Source: Chiridota heheva (lineage: Eukaryota > Echinodermata > Holothuroidea > Apodida > Chiridotidae). Taken from it: a DNA stretch of 64,000 bases. Below are positions 10,968 through 23,924 of this stretch, piece by piece. Each line of letters opens with the position of its first letter. The first letter of the stretch is position 1. The stretch spans positions 1,052,501-1,116,500 of the forward strand of contig JAIGNY010001203.1 in NCBI GenBank assembly GCA_020152595.1. Direction: 5' to 3'. A model generated the notes under the pieces. That model was given only the letters and a program-made list of their open reading frames with translations. It ran no database searches and had not been told where the DNA came from. Made by a program: the position numbers and the translations under genes.

Positions 10968-11759
10968 TAGAGCTGTCATGATATGTGAATTATCGCAATA
11001 TCTCATTTCCCACGACGTGAAATATGCCTCTTAACACATATCATGATATGTTCTATTTCCAATGCATCAGTTTAAAAAATATTTGGTTTCCTTTAGAAAT
11101 TGCTTGATATTGCCAACTGAACAAACAGGAAAGTGAAATAATTTACAATGAATGTTTTTTAAGTGATTTTTTTGTTTTTGTTTTTCTCATATTCAATATC
11201 AAATCCCCCTCCCTCCCCCCAAAAAAAAAAATATATTCCCACAAAAAAATATTGAATAACCAAAAACTAATACAGAACTAAAAAAAAAATTCACGCAACT
11301 AAACTACTGTACCTCGTACATTACAAAATTAATGTTGCGGTAGTTAATCTAAGAGTCAACTTTCAAAGAATCAACATTAAAAACATCCAAAAATATCGTG
11401 AAACATACTAATTAAAAATCGTGCTCCTTCACCCCACACTGGCACGCTCCGATGTATGTTGGCAAAAAGAACGAAAAATTGGCCCAGAACATGCCTCTTA
11501 CTTCGATGATTCATGGTAACGTTGGCTGAATTACTAAACGTGTGATAAAAACTAGATTGTATGTCACACGATCATGTCATCTGCTAGATGGAAATCAATT
11601 TTTTTTGTGTTCATCATTCATGTATACATAAAAGAAGTGATATTAACAATGTGTCATAAGTCAGTTTTCTTTAAAAAAAAAAAAGCGGTATACCAATATA
11701 TTCTTATATTTTTCTCCACAATAATCGATACGTACTACGGCCGTATCGTGACAGCACTA
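10968..11759. mobile_element. hAT-like nonautonomous element, 792 bp
   Basis: The terminal inverted repeats are TAGAGCTGTCATGATA at the left and, read inward on the minus strand, TAGTGCTGTCACGATA at the right (14 of 16 match). They are flanked by 8-bp near-duplicates CCTATGTT (10960-10967) and CACATGTT (11760-11767), 6 of 8 matching. An 8-bp target duplication and a (C/T)AGNGCTG terminus are hallmarks of hAT transposons. No transposase frame is present. An inverted, shorter copy lies at 23.34-23.92 kb. Confidence 0.75.
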
Positions 11760-13450
11760 CACATGTTCCACAATATTATAGGCACCTGCATATTTTGCTA
11801 TGTTTGATGACTTATTTTAAGATCCTTCACAATTTTTTCTTTTCTTCTAGGACAAGGTAATCAATTCTATCTCATATATTTTCTAAAATACTACAAATCC
11901 TACATTTTAACTGAGAAACTTGCTTTTGCATTTAAGTTACCCTTTTCAGCTACAGTTAAGTACATCTACCCATAAACTTTTTAGTACAGTATTGCCATCG
12001 GCATCCACCGCTTAATTAACAATTTCTAGATGCCCTAACAGTTTACAAAATAGACATGGGTGAATGAAAATAATATGCAACAAATGCAAATTCAGAATGC
12101 ATCTATATCCAGTACACTTCTCCATGCGTAAATGAAAACAATATGCAAGGCATGCAAAATTAGTATGCATCTGTTCAATTCTCAAAATAATAATCCTTTG
12201 CAACAGGCAGGTCTCTCTCCCTCCAGCTTCTGCTTAGCTCCATTCAGCTTGAATGCTGCTGCACACACACCGATAATTAATCCAAAACTGATTTATGATT
12301 CTCTTAAAGTCCCAAGTTATTTTAGCATAGGTCACTTGAATGCGGTGCAATTTGAGAAACACATCCGCTAATAATACACTCCATTTCATACGCATCATAC
12401 GGCTTGCTTATAATGAGAGTGTTCGTTATCACAAGGAGAATTGTATCATTGTTGATCCTGATGGAATATTTTTAATGAATGGTTGATGGATTTAGGGACA
12501 GGGTCCATCGTAAAAGATATTCATCTCTTTGCCAGAAAATATACAAAAGTAAAATGAAATACAAAATTTGCCCACTCTCTCTTCTTCTTTAGACCTGATA
12601 TATGCCAGGAGGTTGACATCCAGGGATACTAAAAACTTGAAGCTTTGCCAAGTGTAGAATTTCATCTATACACTAAGCGAGACGCATAAATAATGCTAAA
12701 AGAGTTTTTCAATGCCAAGCATAGGGCGGAGGGGGAAGAGGGAGAAATTTTGGGGATCCAAAGAACTGATGTTGTACATGTTGTAATTGTCTCTTTCCTT
12801 TTTTCAGAGTCAAGTTTGAAATTGGTTTTGAATTTAGGGGCCCCTGGACCCACGAAGAGCACGCCTCCAAAAAACCCAAACACTTCTGTAGATTAAAAGG
12901 AAATTGAACAAGAATTTCCCTCCAAGAAAGAGGCACTGTTTACATGTAGAGACCACATCAGGTACTGTACATCACTTATACAAGTGTATAATATCAAACC
13001 TATTCAAGTGCAGTAGCAAATCATTTCAACAAAATCATACTGTAGGCCTACTCCTAGCTTCTTTCAGCCATTAATATATGCAAATTAATTTTGAAATGCT
13101 TATTTGTAATGTACTGTATGACCATAGGCAAAACCATTCTAAAGTCTCTATGTACTTACTTTTTTTCTACAAATTTGCCTAAAATAATTAATGCCTAAAA
13201 AACTATACAATGGTCAATTTCAACAGCTTGTGATAAAATGTATTTGCTCTTTTAAAACAATACCACTGTTCATTAATGAAACAAGGATACTGATGTAATT
13301 TCTTCAAATGTTCGGTTCGTCTTTTTATTCTCATTCACTAGTTAAACGGGTCTGACCACTTAAAGGATGGGGGACCAGGAAATGCAATGTCCACAGTTAC
13401 ATATTCTTACCCCCACCCCTTCCCTTAATTCCCAGCGATATATATTCAAC
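11760..13450. other. Intergenic sequence
   Basis: No gene is recognised. The short open frames near 12.1-12.9 kb show no family resemblance. Confidence 0.45.
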
Positions 13451-13625
13451 AGACCTCCGTGGTGTAGTGGTTAGTGCTTTGTCCTCTCATCCGCACGTCC
13501 CGGGTTCGTATCCTGGTGGGTCTGCAACCAGTGAGTTCACAACTGGTTGTCAAAGGCTGTGGCCGTCTTGATATAATGTCCAGCACTGGATGCTTTCGGG
13601 ACGTTAAACCTTGCTATGCTATGCT
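13451..13625 (+). mobile_element. tRNA-derived SINE
   Basis: The head is tRNA-like. It has an A box (TGGTGTAGTGG), a Glu-type anticodon loop (CTCTCAT), a B box (GGTTCGTATCC) and acceptor-like ends AGACCTC/TGGGTCT. A ~95 bp body follows (ACAACTGGTTGTCAAAGGC ... GGGACGTTAAACC), ending in a short CTATG tandem, as SINE tails often do. The body blocks match the SINE at 54.4 kb. No clear target duplication is seen. Confidence 0.75.
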
Positions 13626-15726
13626 AAAATGATGATTCCTATATATGTAGGAAGCATAATTGTTTAACCCCAGGGCCCATACCTCAGAACAATATATACA
13701 TTTGAATTTCGTTCTATATCGGCAAAGTTATAGCCTCATTTAAAATAACTATCATATTCTAATTCGGTGTTCTTAATTATATAATGGTGCTGTTCTACAT
13801 TTGACACTTTTGACTTGAGAGAAGGGGCAGAGGCATAGAAGTGGGGAATAATTATTGAGAGAAAACTTCCACCTGCTAAGATTTCACCTACAGTACTTGC
13901 CTTCTCGATTGAATGCTTTCTTGCAAGTTGGGAGGTAAAATTGGGAAATTATTAAAACAAAATTTTAACTAGAACAGTAAATACCTTAATGGATCGCATG
14001 CCCAAGCAAATTGACACCCATACCACATGATCCGACCAATTATAATTAGACATCAATAATGTTACAGTTCAACCCATGGCAGCACAAAAACTAACTGACT
14101 GGTTCTATTTCAAAAGCAATTTCATTTTGGTCATATTTGATCTTTTCAAATGTAATTTAAAGATTTTCTTGAAGACTACTCATATTCAGCTTAAATCTGT
14201 TTACCTCTAAGTTGTTGATGATCATTTCCTTGACAACCAGATTTGGGCAAATTTTTATCAATTTTGAAGAATTAGGCATTTCTAAAGCATAATAAATGTT
14301 TGGACATGTTCCTTTACCACTACTATCAAGTATTTTCTTAATTTGTACAATATTCTCTTCCAACTTAAAAAATAAATGATTGATAATATGACATCATTAA
14401 AGAATTAATTGACATAATTAAAGTGTAAACAAACCATAACATACACTAAAGTTGGAAAAGTGGGACAAATGCGTTTTAATGTAAAATTTGCTAAATTTGA
14501 ATTAAATGCAGTTTTGACACTAAATAAGCTGTGTTTTTTAGCAAATGGTTTAGCCATGTAAAGAATTAGCATTCAAGGACATAATAAACAAGGGAAAGTC
14601 CAATTAATGACCTAGATAATTAATTAACATTGACAAAAAGTGAGACAATTCACTGATTGGGTCAAAGTGTGTAAATCTGAAATTATTTCAGTGTGCTTCA
14701 AATAAATAATTAAGCTGGCAATTGTAAGCTAAAATGTGTGTATAATTTAAATAATAGGACAAACATGTTTATGAAAATTAATTAATAATCATGTGAAATT
14801 AATTGAAACTTCACACATTTTAGTTAATTTACTATGATAATCTTCAAAACTAAATGCATTTAATTTGATTAAAACCAATTTGAATGAACTTGTAATATTG
14901 CATTAAAATGTTGAAATATAACAAATATTTAAGTACTTACTAGTTAGTCTAGCACCCTGCCCCTATTTAGATAAAGCTAGGGGTCTGACTTCATGTACTG
15001 TAGCAACTTTATGCAAATGAACACAATAATAAAGGCCGAGTTTAATAATCATACCTGATACACTTATTGGTGCACAAATATTTTGAAGAAGTTTAAGAGT
15101 TTTAAACCTCCAGAGTTATGAGAGACACTTGATGATCTCTGAAGAATTTTGGGAAATATATCATCTTTTAGTTACAGTATCTTCGAAAGAAATATAAAAT
15201 GTTTTGTAGACTTTTTAAGGAAACTAGTCTTCAACCTGTCTCTGAAAAACTTAAACATTTAGTAAGGAAATTCCAGCCTTCTATGAGGAAATCTGATGAA
15301 ACTTTTAACTTTTTTTGAGCAGCTCTGAAGAAATTTTATCATTTTCTGAGGAATTCTTAAAAAGCTTTAACATTTCTGAAGAAATCTTGAGCAAAACTGT
15401 GGATGGCCGGACAGACAAAAAATCCCCATTACATAGGTTCATATTCTGCTTCGTATGCTCACCAAAAAGTGGTAAAATGGTTGGAATATTTGGTAAAATT
15501 TGGCAACATTTTCCACAAATTTCCAGAAAATCGAACGCTACTCGGGAAAATTAACAAGATTTCTGATAAGCAGCAACGTTTAATTAAAACTGTATTTATT
15601 AGTGTGATTTTCCCACTTGGAACATAATAACATTTTTAGGTTCTTTCCCTCCTGAAAAATGGATCCCTCCTACGCCCCAGGTCCGGTATCAGCAAAAAAT
15701 TATACCCTAATAGCTTTGCTCTCCTA
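13626..15726. other. AT-rich intergenic sequence
   Basis: No gene is recognised. Around 15.10-15.39 kb there is a degenerate ~30-bp repetition of TCTGAAGAAAT-like words, giving a peptide with SEEILS-like repeats; it is probably a decayed minisatellite. Confidence 0.4.
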
Positions 15727-16244
15727 GTTTGTTTGTTTGTTTGATGAGAGTTTAGTGGCACCAAAACAGCAAGGGTCAAATTGTACCTGAGAGGTTAGAT
15801 TATTCCAGAGGTAGGAAGGAGAGGAAATAGGGGGTGATTGAGAGAAACATGGAAACTACAAGCCAGAAAGCTGGGATCGAGAGAGATGTATGGTTGAAAA
15901 TATAATGTAAAGAGAGAGGGGGTGGGGAAGGAGGACTAAATGTGGTTGTAGAGGGAAGCATGATGAAGAAAGGAGATTATTTTATCCGGAGTTTTTTTTT
16001 TTTTTTGAAGAGCTCGGCTATTGAGTTGTGGGCAGCGAGGGAAGCTGTGGGAAGGTTGCAAAGGGGGCAAGCAAGGAGAATGTGATGGACTGTGAGGGTG
16101 CAATGGCAATTGTTGCAGAAGGTGGGGGAAGCCAATAAGGAGGTGGGAGTGAGTGAGGTGAGTGTGACCTATTCTAAGGGGGGTAAAGTAAACGTTGTCG
16201 ACACGGGATAGGTTGTGAATGGTGATGATGTGGAGTTTGTTAAC
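15727..16244 (-). mobile_element. I-group LINE 3' end, copy B
   Basis: On the minus strand it encodes the post-RNase H tail domain (LRIGHTHLTHSHLL, with a following His/Cys-rich stretch) typical of RNase H-bearing LINEs of the I group. It ends in the shared 3' untranslated region and (CAAA)n tail. It is 5' truncated and has lost ~25 bp relative to the copy at 32.4 kb. A T run near 15.99 kb interrupts it. Confidence 0.8.
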
Positions 16245-16783
16245 AACCTTCTGAAGAGGATCGTTGCCCCCTAACAATGCAATCCTGGCTATGCCACTGC
16301 TTAATTTGGACAGGTACAAAAGTGCATTAAATTCTAAGTTTAAAAGTCATTGATGTGTAGTTTTCAAGTTATGAATAATTAAATTTTGAACATTTTTTAA
16401 TATTTGAAAAAATGTGTGTGACATGAAAATACCTTATAATGCTTTTGTTTTTCTTTATATTTCTTTTCCGAAAATACAAATCTTAAAAAAGGTCAAAATG
16501 CCTTATCTAGCTTGTGGTTGGTTGGGGTATGTTACAGATTAAATGCTTTTTATAAGAATTATATTCCCTTTTTGAAATAGAAAAGGCAGAGGGTTAAAAA
16601 CAATAGATCTACAAAAGAAAATGGAGACTGTCTTATTCATATATTACAAAAGTAACACAAAAATTTGCATATTTGCACACAAAATCTGTAAAATGGCTAA
16701 TTTGTAATCAATTTTGATGAAATGCTTGGCTTCCTTCATGTTTTTTGAGGATTTTAAATCAATTTATAATGTTGCCTCTACAC
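16245..16783. other. AT-rich intergenic sequence
   Basis: Nothing is recognised. Confidence 0.4.
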
Positions 16784-16954
16784 ATAGGCATAGGAACAGG
16801 GGGTACATGCCCCCCCAATTTTGCAATGACCTACATGGTGCCCCCTACTAAGTCCAATGTTTACCATTGAAGTAGTGTTGTAAAATATCTTTGTGCTTCC
16901 CCCCCTCCCTCCCCCACCTCCTCCCCTAAATGAAGAACATGTTCCAATACCTAT
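16784..16954. mobile_element. 171 bp MITE-like element, G/C-run rich
   Basis: The ends ATAGGCATAGGAACA and, read inward on the minus strand, ATAGGTATTGGAACA match at 13 of 15 positions. The interior has GGGGG and CCCCCCC runs. The left end resembles sequence at 51.22 kb. No target duplication is obvious. Confidence 0.55.
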
Positions 16955-17066
16955 GCAGGCTCTACATCTCCTACATTTTTGAAATACAGTAATAGCAAAT
17001 GGAACATGCAAATTAAAAGCTTTCCCTACACGTGTTGCATTCTACTGTTCTACACATTATATATAC

Positions 17067-17190
17067 GGGTCAAATTTCCCACTGGTTCCCCATTCCGAGA
17101 ACTGCTTTATATGCAGGAACAGTGAATTTTGAAACCACTGTTCCAATGTTTTTTTAACAAGCATGTGGCATCAATAATCAATAACTTGAT
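17067..17190 (+). repeat. Dispersed repeat R3, copy 1
   Basis: The sequence GGTCAAATTTCCCACTG ... GCAGGAACAGTGA ... GTGGCATCAAT aligns to 38517-38645. No coding content; probably a fragment of an unclassified element. Confidence 0.65.
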
Positions 17191-19576
17191 TTCTATTCAA
17201 AATAAAATGCAAGATTATCATCAAAATAATTTCTTCCAGTAAGAAGAAGCTTTTCCCATCTTGAGTGCTATTGTCAGCACAATCAATGATGAATATATGC
17301 AGGGCTACTTGCAGGTGTACATAACTGGATGCTACATCATGTAAATACTAATAACAGACATATATACTTGCACATATTACCCAATAAAGTAAATACAAAA
17401 TCTGTAAATTAAAACCATTTTGAAGAAAGGAATTTTTTCTGTTAATGGTAAAAAAGTTTGAACAGTGAAATCTGATCCTAAAGTATTATTTGAAAAAGTA
17501 CTGTTCCGAAAAACTGCGGCAAAAAAAATTCAAAATTGTCCCATCTAACATTATTCCTTCAATGTTTTTTTGTTTTTTTACCAAACTGTACTTCATCTTT
17601 TCAGCTCAATACAGAGACAGTAAAATAAAAAAACCTAGACAAGCATCTCCGCTACACCCATAAGCCCAAGCACGGTATGTTTTCACCAAACACACATTAG
17701 TATGCAAACAATGACAATGATTGTTTCATGCATTCATGTAGAAAATCAATACAGTCCTATAGAACGGCCTCCTAACTTTGGCCTTGAATTTCAGGTTTTA
17801 AGTCAACGATCAATGTCTATAAACAAAAAAAACAGTCGAATGACCTTTGCATCGCCTCAAAATAATGCAATTTGCATAATGTGTCGTTATCATCACACTT
17901 TTGTGTGTCACACTGCAAACAGATGTGCCTTAAATAGCAATCACTCATTAATCTTTATAAGTTTCAGTTTTATGGCTAAACTGTTTCGAACGAGTGAACA
18001 CAATGGTACATAATTACCTATTATTTGGGTTTATTAATAGCTTTCTGTTCTTGAACAAATGCAATGAAATGGGCGCGTATATCAGCATGATAGGTTTGTA
18101 ACTCCACGTATGCACACATTCAAATTTGAAGTACATACACAGTAGTTATAGACTGCACATTTTGTACATACAGTGTATACACAGGGGTGGACTGGCAAAA
18201 CATGAATAATAAACTTCATAATTTTAAACATTCAAGTGAAAGTATGAATTGTGCAACAGATTTGGGACAATCATAAATGAAGATAGGCAATCAACATCTT
18301 ATTAGGTAATCATAATAATTACATTACATTACAAATACTGTCTGGTATGGAATAATGATACATTACAGTGAAAAGTGGTTATATTGACTATTTCACAGAT
18401 TGCAGGTACTCCAATAATTACCTACAGTGTAGTTAAATGTTTATGAATTGGACATCGTACACATGCCCATTATTTGAAATGCCAGAGAAATTGTCACTCC
18501 AGATTAAAGAATCAAAATAAATCTTTATTTCCTTACCTGAAATTTATCAACGGGTGCAATTAGACCTAAAATACATTTGGAAGTAGCTTTTGGTGTGTTC
18601 TGGAGACTATTTAACATTTTGTGTCAAAGACAAAAATTCTAAAAGTCACTTATAGTCCTACCAGGTGAATTATTAGTATTGTGCAGTGTCTAAGTACAAA
18701 AGGACTGTTTACCATTCGTCTCCCACACTAAGATCAATAAAAACAATTTTATGACAAGGGATAATGATACACCCTGTTTTTAATAACACTGATTCTAAAT
18801 TGCATTGCCTGTAATATGGATGATCAACACAAAAATAATAATAATTTGAGAAAAACAGTCAAATCACATTAAACAGCACAAGTATCCTCAAGCATCTACA
18901 CCAAGGGTTCTTAATTAATTTTTTCCAAGGGCTATCATTTCACAACAACCTCAGGCCATGGGCAATCGCATGTCAAACAAGCATCACGTATCAGCATCAC
19001 TATCAAACCAATCCCTGAATACAAACAAGCTGAGAGGGCGCAGGAAAGAAGGATACTACCAGATGTTGGCGATTCTTTTATCAGCCTTCCTTTGACAAGT
19101 CGTGAGTCTGTCCATTTTATAACGGAACTAACGATAACATTTTGCTTGATAAGCCGCGATGTTATAGTGCGCAGATCTGCCTAGGAAAAACCCAAAATAA
19201 ACAAAGTATTTTGGGATTTTTACCGATCTCATTCAGATTTGTTTCCCGCTACGACTATTGTTCGCGGGCCAGCGTGTATTGTCTGGCGGGTCAGATTTGT
19301 TACGCGGGGCCGCCTATAACGAATCGCCAATCTACACAGTATATAATGTGGTGTGGTGCAGTGAAGAATTTAAACTTCTATGAGTTCTGAGATTTGGGGC
19401 TTTTCCTATAAATCTGTATGAAACCTGGGCACAAACTGTGTACAGTATAATCAATGCATCATTTTTTGTGTTAAATGTACAGTGTGTATGTGTACCCCAA
19501 CCAAATTCTAGTAGGAATAGACTTTCCAAATAATATTAGTGACTAAGATTTAGAAAGGAAATTTAATGAATAACAC
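17191..19576. other. Intergenic sequence with possible hAT ends
   Basis: CAGGGGTGGACTGGC at 18184 and the start of the 18.90-19.35 kb stretch (AAGGGTTCTTAA) look like hAT-type termini, but no matching partner ends were found. A locally GC-richer block at 19.08-19.33 kb has no recognised coding content. Confidence 0.35.
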
Positions 19577-20112
19577 TAAAGGAATATTTCCATGGTTTTT
19601 GTAAAATTTAATTTGAAAGAGCATACTTTTTAGAGCCAATTTGGTACAAAAATCAGGTTGATATCATATTCTGTTCAGAAAAATGGATTTTTAAAGATTT
19701 CCCAAGTGCATTTTAAAGTTTGTGTACAGTATGATGAATTCGTGTTTGATGTCATAGAGACAATTCCATTGCAAATGTTTATGTATTTCTTTGAATCTTA
19801 ATTGGTTGTTTTTGTATGATTAGAAACAATTTTCCAAATGTTATTGAAGTAGGGTATATTTAACAATGTATATAAATACGTAACATTCATCAATTTATTT
19901 TTTTAGCAGGTTTTACTAAAAAAGGTTGATAGATTTTAATGAAATACATCAACTTTGTGGGAGAATGTGTTGCTGTGATGTCATACTCAGCCTTTTCCTA
20001 TTCGTTTATTGGCATTTTTTATGAACCTTAAAATTTGAATATCTCCTGATACTAATATTTTTCTCTTTATCATAAAAGGTTACAACAAAATATGGGAATA
20101 TTCCTTTCAGAT
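19577..20112. mobile_element. Foldback element, copy 1
   Basis: The left end CTAAAGGAATATTTCCATG pairs with the right end, which on the minus strand reads CTGAAAGGAATATTCCCAT. Inner blocks also pair, for example GATGTCATAGAGACAATTCC with GACATCACAGCAACACATTC, and ATGTATTTC on both arms. Blocks such as GTTGATATCATATTC recur in the element at 33.52 kb, placing both in one family. No coding capacity. Confidence 0.65.
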
Positions 20113-21357
20113 AAAAGTGACAAATCTAGCATACTGTATATTAAAAATCGATCAAAACTCTAAAAAATCAATTCAAATTTTCATAAATTGATCAGCCCAG
20201 ATATTAACTCTTTAAAGAGGAAATCTCATAACAAAAATTGCATGAAACAGCACAGGAAATGTGCAGTATGTACAAACAAGCAATGCCACTTCCACTGGAG
20301 GTTTTGATTGGCTTGTCAGTATTTGTGCAAATATGATCTGTCAATCATTGAATATTTTGTAATTTTCTCCACGTTAACACCAAAACTGGTCTTTAACCAA
20401 TACAGAAATTGCTACATGCAGAGATCGCATTAACGACAAATTTGTTGATATTACGCCATGGCTGAAATTTCTTACGACACAGCTTGTACCTGCTTCGTAA
20501 GATTTAGATATAGCATGTGAAATTTTACCCAGAGTTTTTTATTAACATAAATGAAAATCATGAACATCTTACCTCTGTGGTGCGATTCTAAGTTTTATTT
20601 CACACAAAAATGATTTTGAATTACTCATAAATAAAAGAAAAATGACACAACTACGAGACTAACGACCGAATGATTCAACATGCCCGAGGGGCTGTCATAA
20701 ACACATATAGGCTAATACATAGACCCTATGCATGATGTACGTACACTCTACAGTGTACCTGAAAGTTTTGATGTTGTTTTGAATGCAGGCTGTCAATTGT
20801 CTACAATATTATTAGCTAGGATTCAAGCTTCCTCCTGTATTGTGTTGATCATGTATCTGTGAAGTGATCACAATTTGCAAGTCAAGTTACTATACTGTAA
20901 GGAAGTAGGCGGGTTCAAGATCTGAATAGTATATTATCGTTGACAATTGGTCAAAGTTCACTAAAACCTCATGAAAGTTTGGATACATTAGACAAAAGTA
21001 TTTTCTAGTTTATTTTGGATTGTTAACCCAAATTTCATGATTCAACAATCAACATTATACAAGGATTAGGTACAAACTTTTTCTTAATATTTCTATGATA
21101 ATAATAGTCAGATTTTTTAATGTTTTTGTTATTTTAAGCGCAATTTTCATTCACTTTAGCGAGGCAGGCCTACACAAGTGTGTGCGTTAACAATTACTTG
21201 CATGCTTCGCTAGCGCGCAATGCCCTGTACATTACGCAATGGCCTGTACATACGACGGCAAATTTACAAAATACGCTGAACTTCAAGGGCTTGTCGTAAC
21301 CAAATACCGCAGGCAAAAAATTCTAACGCAACCTCTGGCTACACGTCTATACTGTAG
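20113..21357. other. Intergenic sequence
   Basis: No gene is recognised. Confidence 0.4.
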
Positions 21358-22169
21358 CAGGGCTCTAGCTAGACAAGTTTGAGTGCCAGGCTCCAAATAC
21401 AATAGATATTCAACTGTCAAAGTGCCCCCTCCCTGCCCCCTCCCCACAAAAAAAGAGAAAAAGAATACAAACATATGCCGGAAACTCTGCTCTCAATTCC
21501 CATTGTTATTCGTCTTGCCCAAACTTTTTACCGCTTTTATTTTCGTCCCAGTACCCATTCGACAAAAGTCATGCGGCACATGTTCCTATGAATTATGCAA
21601 CAACTTTTGTTCATATCAAATCCCCCAGAAATCAAAAGAATATTGAACAGTCCATTATAATGTTAAGTGTATATGGGGTTTATAACAAATGTCATTAGTT
21701 ACTTACATTTGGACCGGTCAATAAGCACATCTTGGGCTCTTGGGGGGTAATATTTACTTTGTTAAAGTTTCTATGTATGGTAAATGACGGACTTGGCAAG
21801 CTGCCAGCAGTGATTCACAAGGATTAAAATGTGAACCTGAACTTTGTGCATGTACGTATGTTTATGCAAAGAGCTTCGTGTATGGGTAATTTTTTGATAA
21901 TAAGTACATTTAATTGCGTTAAATTCCTATAGTTCAGTTGTTTTTCTCGGAATTTAATGTGCGTAATGTATGTTACGTTATGTGTGTAAATCAGCGGATG
22001 ACATAAATAGAGCGAGATTAAAAGGAGATCTGTTTAAACACTTAATTAATTAACCGAATTGAACTTTTAAGTGCTGGGCGGAAGAGTGAATCTTAGAGCC
22101 GAGTGCTGGGCGGGAAATGCGAGTCCTGGGCGGGCCCGCCCAGCGCCGCCCACCGTAGCTAGAACCCTG
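21358..22169. mobile_element. hAT-like nonautonomous element, 812 bp
   Basis: The termini CAGGGCTCTAGCTA (left) and CAGGGTTCTAGCTA (right, read inward on the minus strand) differ at one of 14 bases. The element is flanked by a perfect 8-bp duplication, TACTGTAG, at 21350-21357 and 22170-22177. CAGGG ends with 8-bp target duplications are diagnostic of hAT. The right subterminal region is GC-rich with repeated GTGCTGGGCGG-like words. No transposase frame is present, so it would depend on a transposase from elsewhere. Confidence 0.9.
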
Positions 22170-22444
22170 TACTGTAGATAGGCCTTAAAGAAGAACCTCG
22201 AATAACAAAATAATCTTTTACAGGCAAAAACGTAGTTATCCCATTCTCAAGATGTTGTTGATAATAAAAAATGTATGTCAGTGTTGTACCAACTACAGAA
22301 AAGAACAATAAATCCGCCTTCATCTTTTGTGAGTCAGTGGAAACTCCAGGTGACAGGAGCATCTGTTGCACAGTGCTTCCTGCCTGCACTTCCTCAGAGC
22401 CTCATAAATATAGCAAGAATACTCAAGGAAATATCAAGGTTCTT

Positions 22445-23102
22445 AAAATCATACTGTACAGTAGCTACATCATTGATATATGTGAAATCATACTGTAGCT
22501 ACATCATTGATATATGTGCAATCATACTGTAGCTACATCATTGATATGTGAAATCATACTGTAGCTACATCATTGATATATGTGAAATCATACTGTAGCT
22601 ACATCATTGATATATGTACAATCGTACTGTAGCTACAGTACATCATTGATATATGTGCAATCATACTGTAGCTACATCATTGATATATGTGCAATCATAC
22701 TGTAGCTACATCATTGATATATGTGCAATCATACTGTAGCTACATCATTGATATATGTGAAATCATACTGTAGCTACATCATTGATATATGTGAAATCAT
22801 ACTGTAGTTACATCATTGATATATGTGAAATCATACTGTAGCTACATCATTGATATATGTGAAATCATACTGTAGCTACATCATTGATATATGTGAAATC
22901 ATACTGTAGCTACATCATTGATATATGTGAAATCATACTGTAGTTACATCATTGATATATGTGAAATCATACTGTAGTTACATCATTTATATATGTGAAA
23001 TCATACTGTAGTTACATCATTGATATATGTGAAATCATACTGTAGTTACATCATTGATATACAGTATGTGAAATCATACTGTAGTTACATCATTGATATA
23101 TG
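22445..23102 (+). repeat. 34-bp minisatellite, ~19 copies
   Basis: The unit begins AATCATACTGTAGCTACATC and is 34 bp long, with ~19 near-identical copies and local variants (GTAGTTACATC units cluster at the right end). A few units carry ACAGTA insertions. Short open frames across it are translation artefacts. Confidence 0.95.
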
Positions 23103-23338
23103 TTACTTTAGCCCGGGCAACACGTGGGACTCCTGTGAATTAATTATGTACAGTACTTTGACAAGGATATACAGTCATCGCAGTAATTGTTCATACAATT
23201 CAAATGTCACATCTAAGAAATAAAATCTGAGGGGGGATTATTGGTTTGATCACACTGATCTATGCTGAGATTTACAGTACATGTATATGTCATGAACTAA
23301 AAAGCAGTAGTATATTCCAAAGAGGGATTTCTAGTAAA

Positions 23339-23924
23339 TAGTCATGGCTCTATTACGCATCGATTATCGTGGAGAAAAATATCGTGATATCTTGTATATC
23401 GCAATACTTATCAGGAAAACTGACTCACAACACAAATTGTTAATAGCACTAACGTTATCTGATCACGGAGTTACAATTTACTCCATAATATGATGACCGC
23501 AAGAAAAAATGATTTGCAGATCTAGCACACAACATAATCGTGTGACTATTACGTTCATCACGCATCACCCACGCGTTTGTTAATTCAGCCAACGTAACCA
23601 TGAATCATCGAAGCGAGAGGCTAAGTGGCCCATTCTGGACCACTTTGTCGTTCTTTTTGCCAACTTACATCGGCATGTGCCAGTGTGTGGTGACGGAGCA
23701 CAATTTTTAATTAGTTGTTTTTATGTTTCACGTTTATTTTGCACGTTTTTAATGGCCTAAACTTGACTTTTAGATTTAGTACCATAATTGTAACGTACGA
23801 AGTAGCCTAGCCTAGTTGCGCAAAAAATTTCTTAGTTGAGTATTAGTTTTTGGTATTGCGAGAGGCAAATTTCATGTCGTGGAAAAAAAGATATCGCGAT
23901 AATTAATATGTCATGACAGCACTG
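23339..23924. mobile_element. hAT-like element, inverted second copy
   Basis: It aligns to the reverse complement of the 10.97-11.76 kb element. Shared blocks include AATTCAGCCAACGT, CCATGAATCATCGAAG, GTTCTTTTTGCCAAC and the right end, which reads inward CAGTGCTGTCATGACATA. The left terminus (TAGTCATGGCTC) is degraded and no 8-bp duplication is visible. It is shorter (586 versus 792 bp) through internal indels. Confidence 0.7.
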
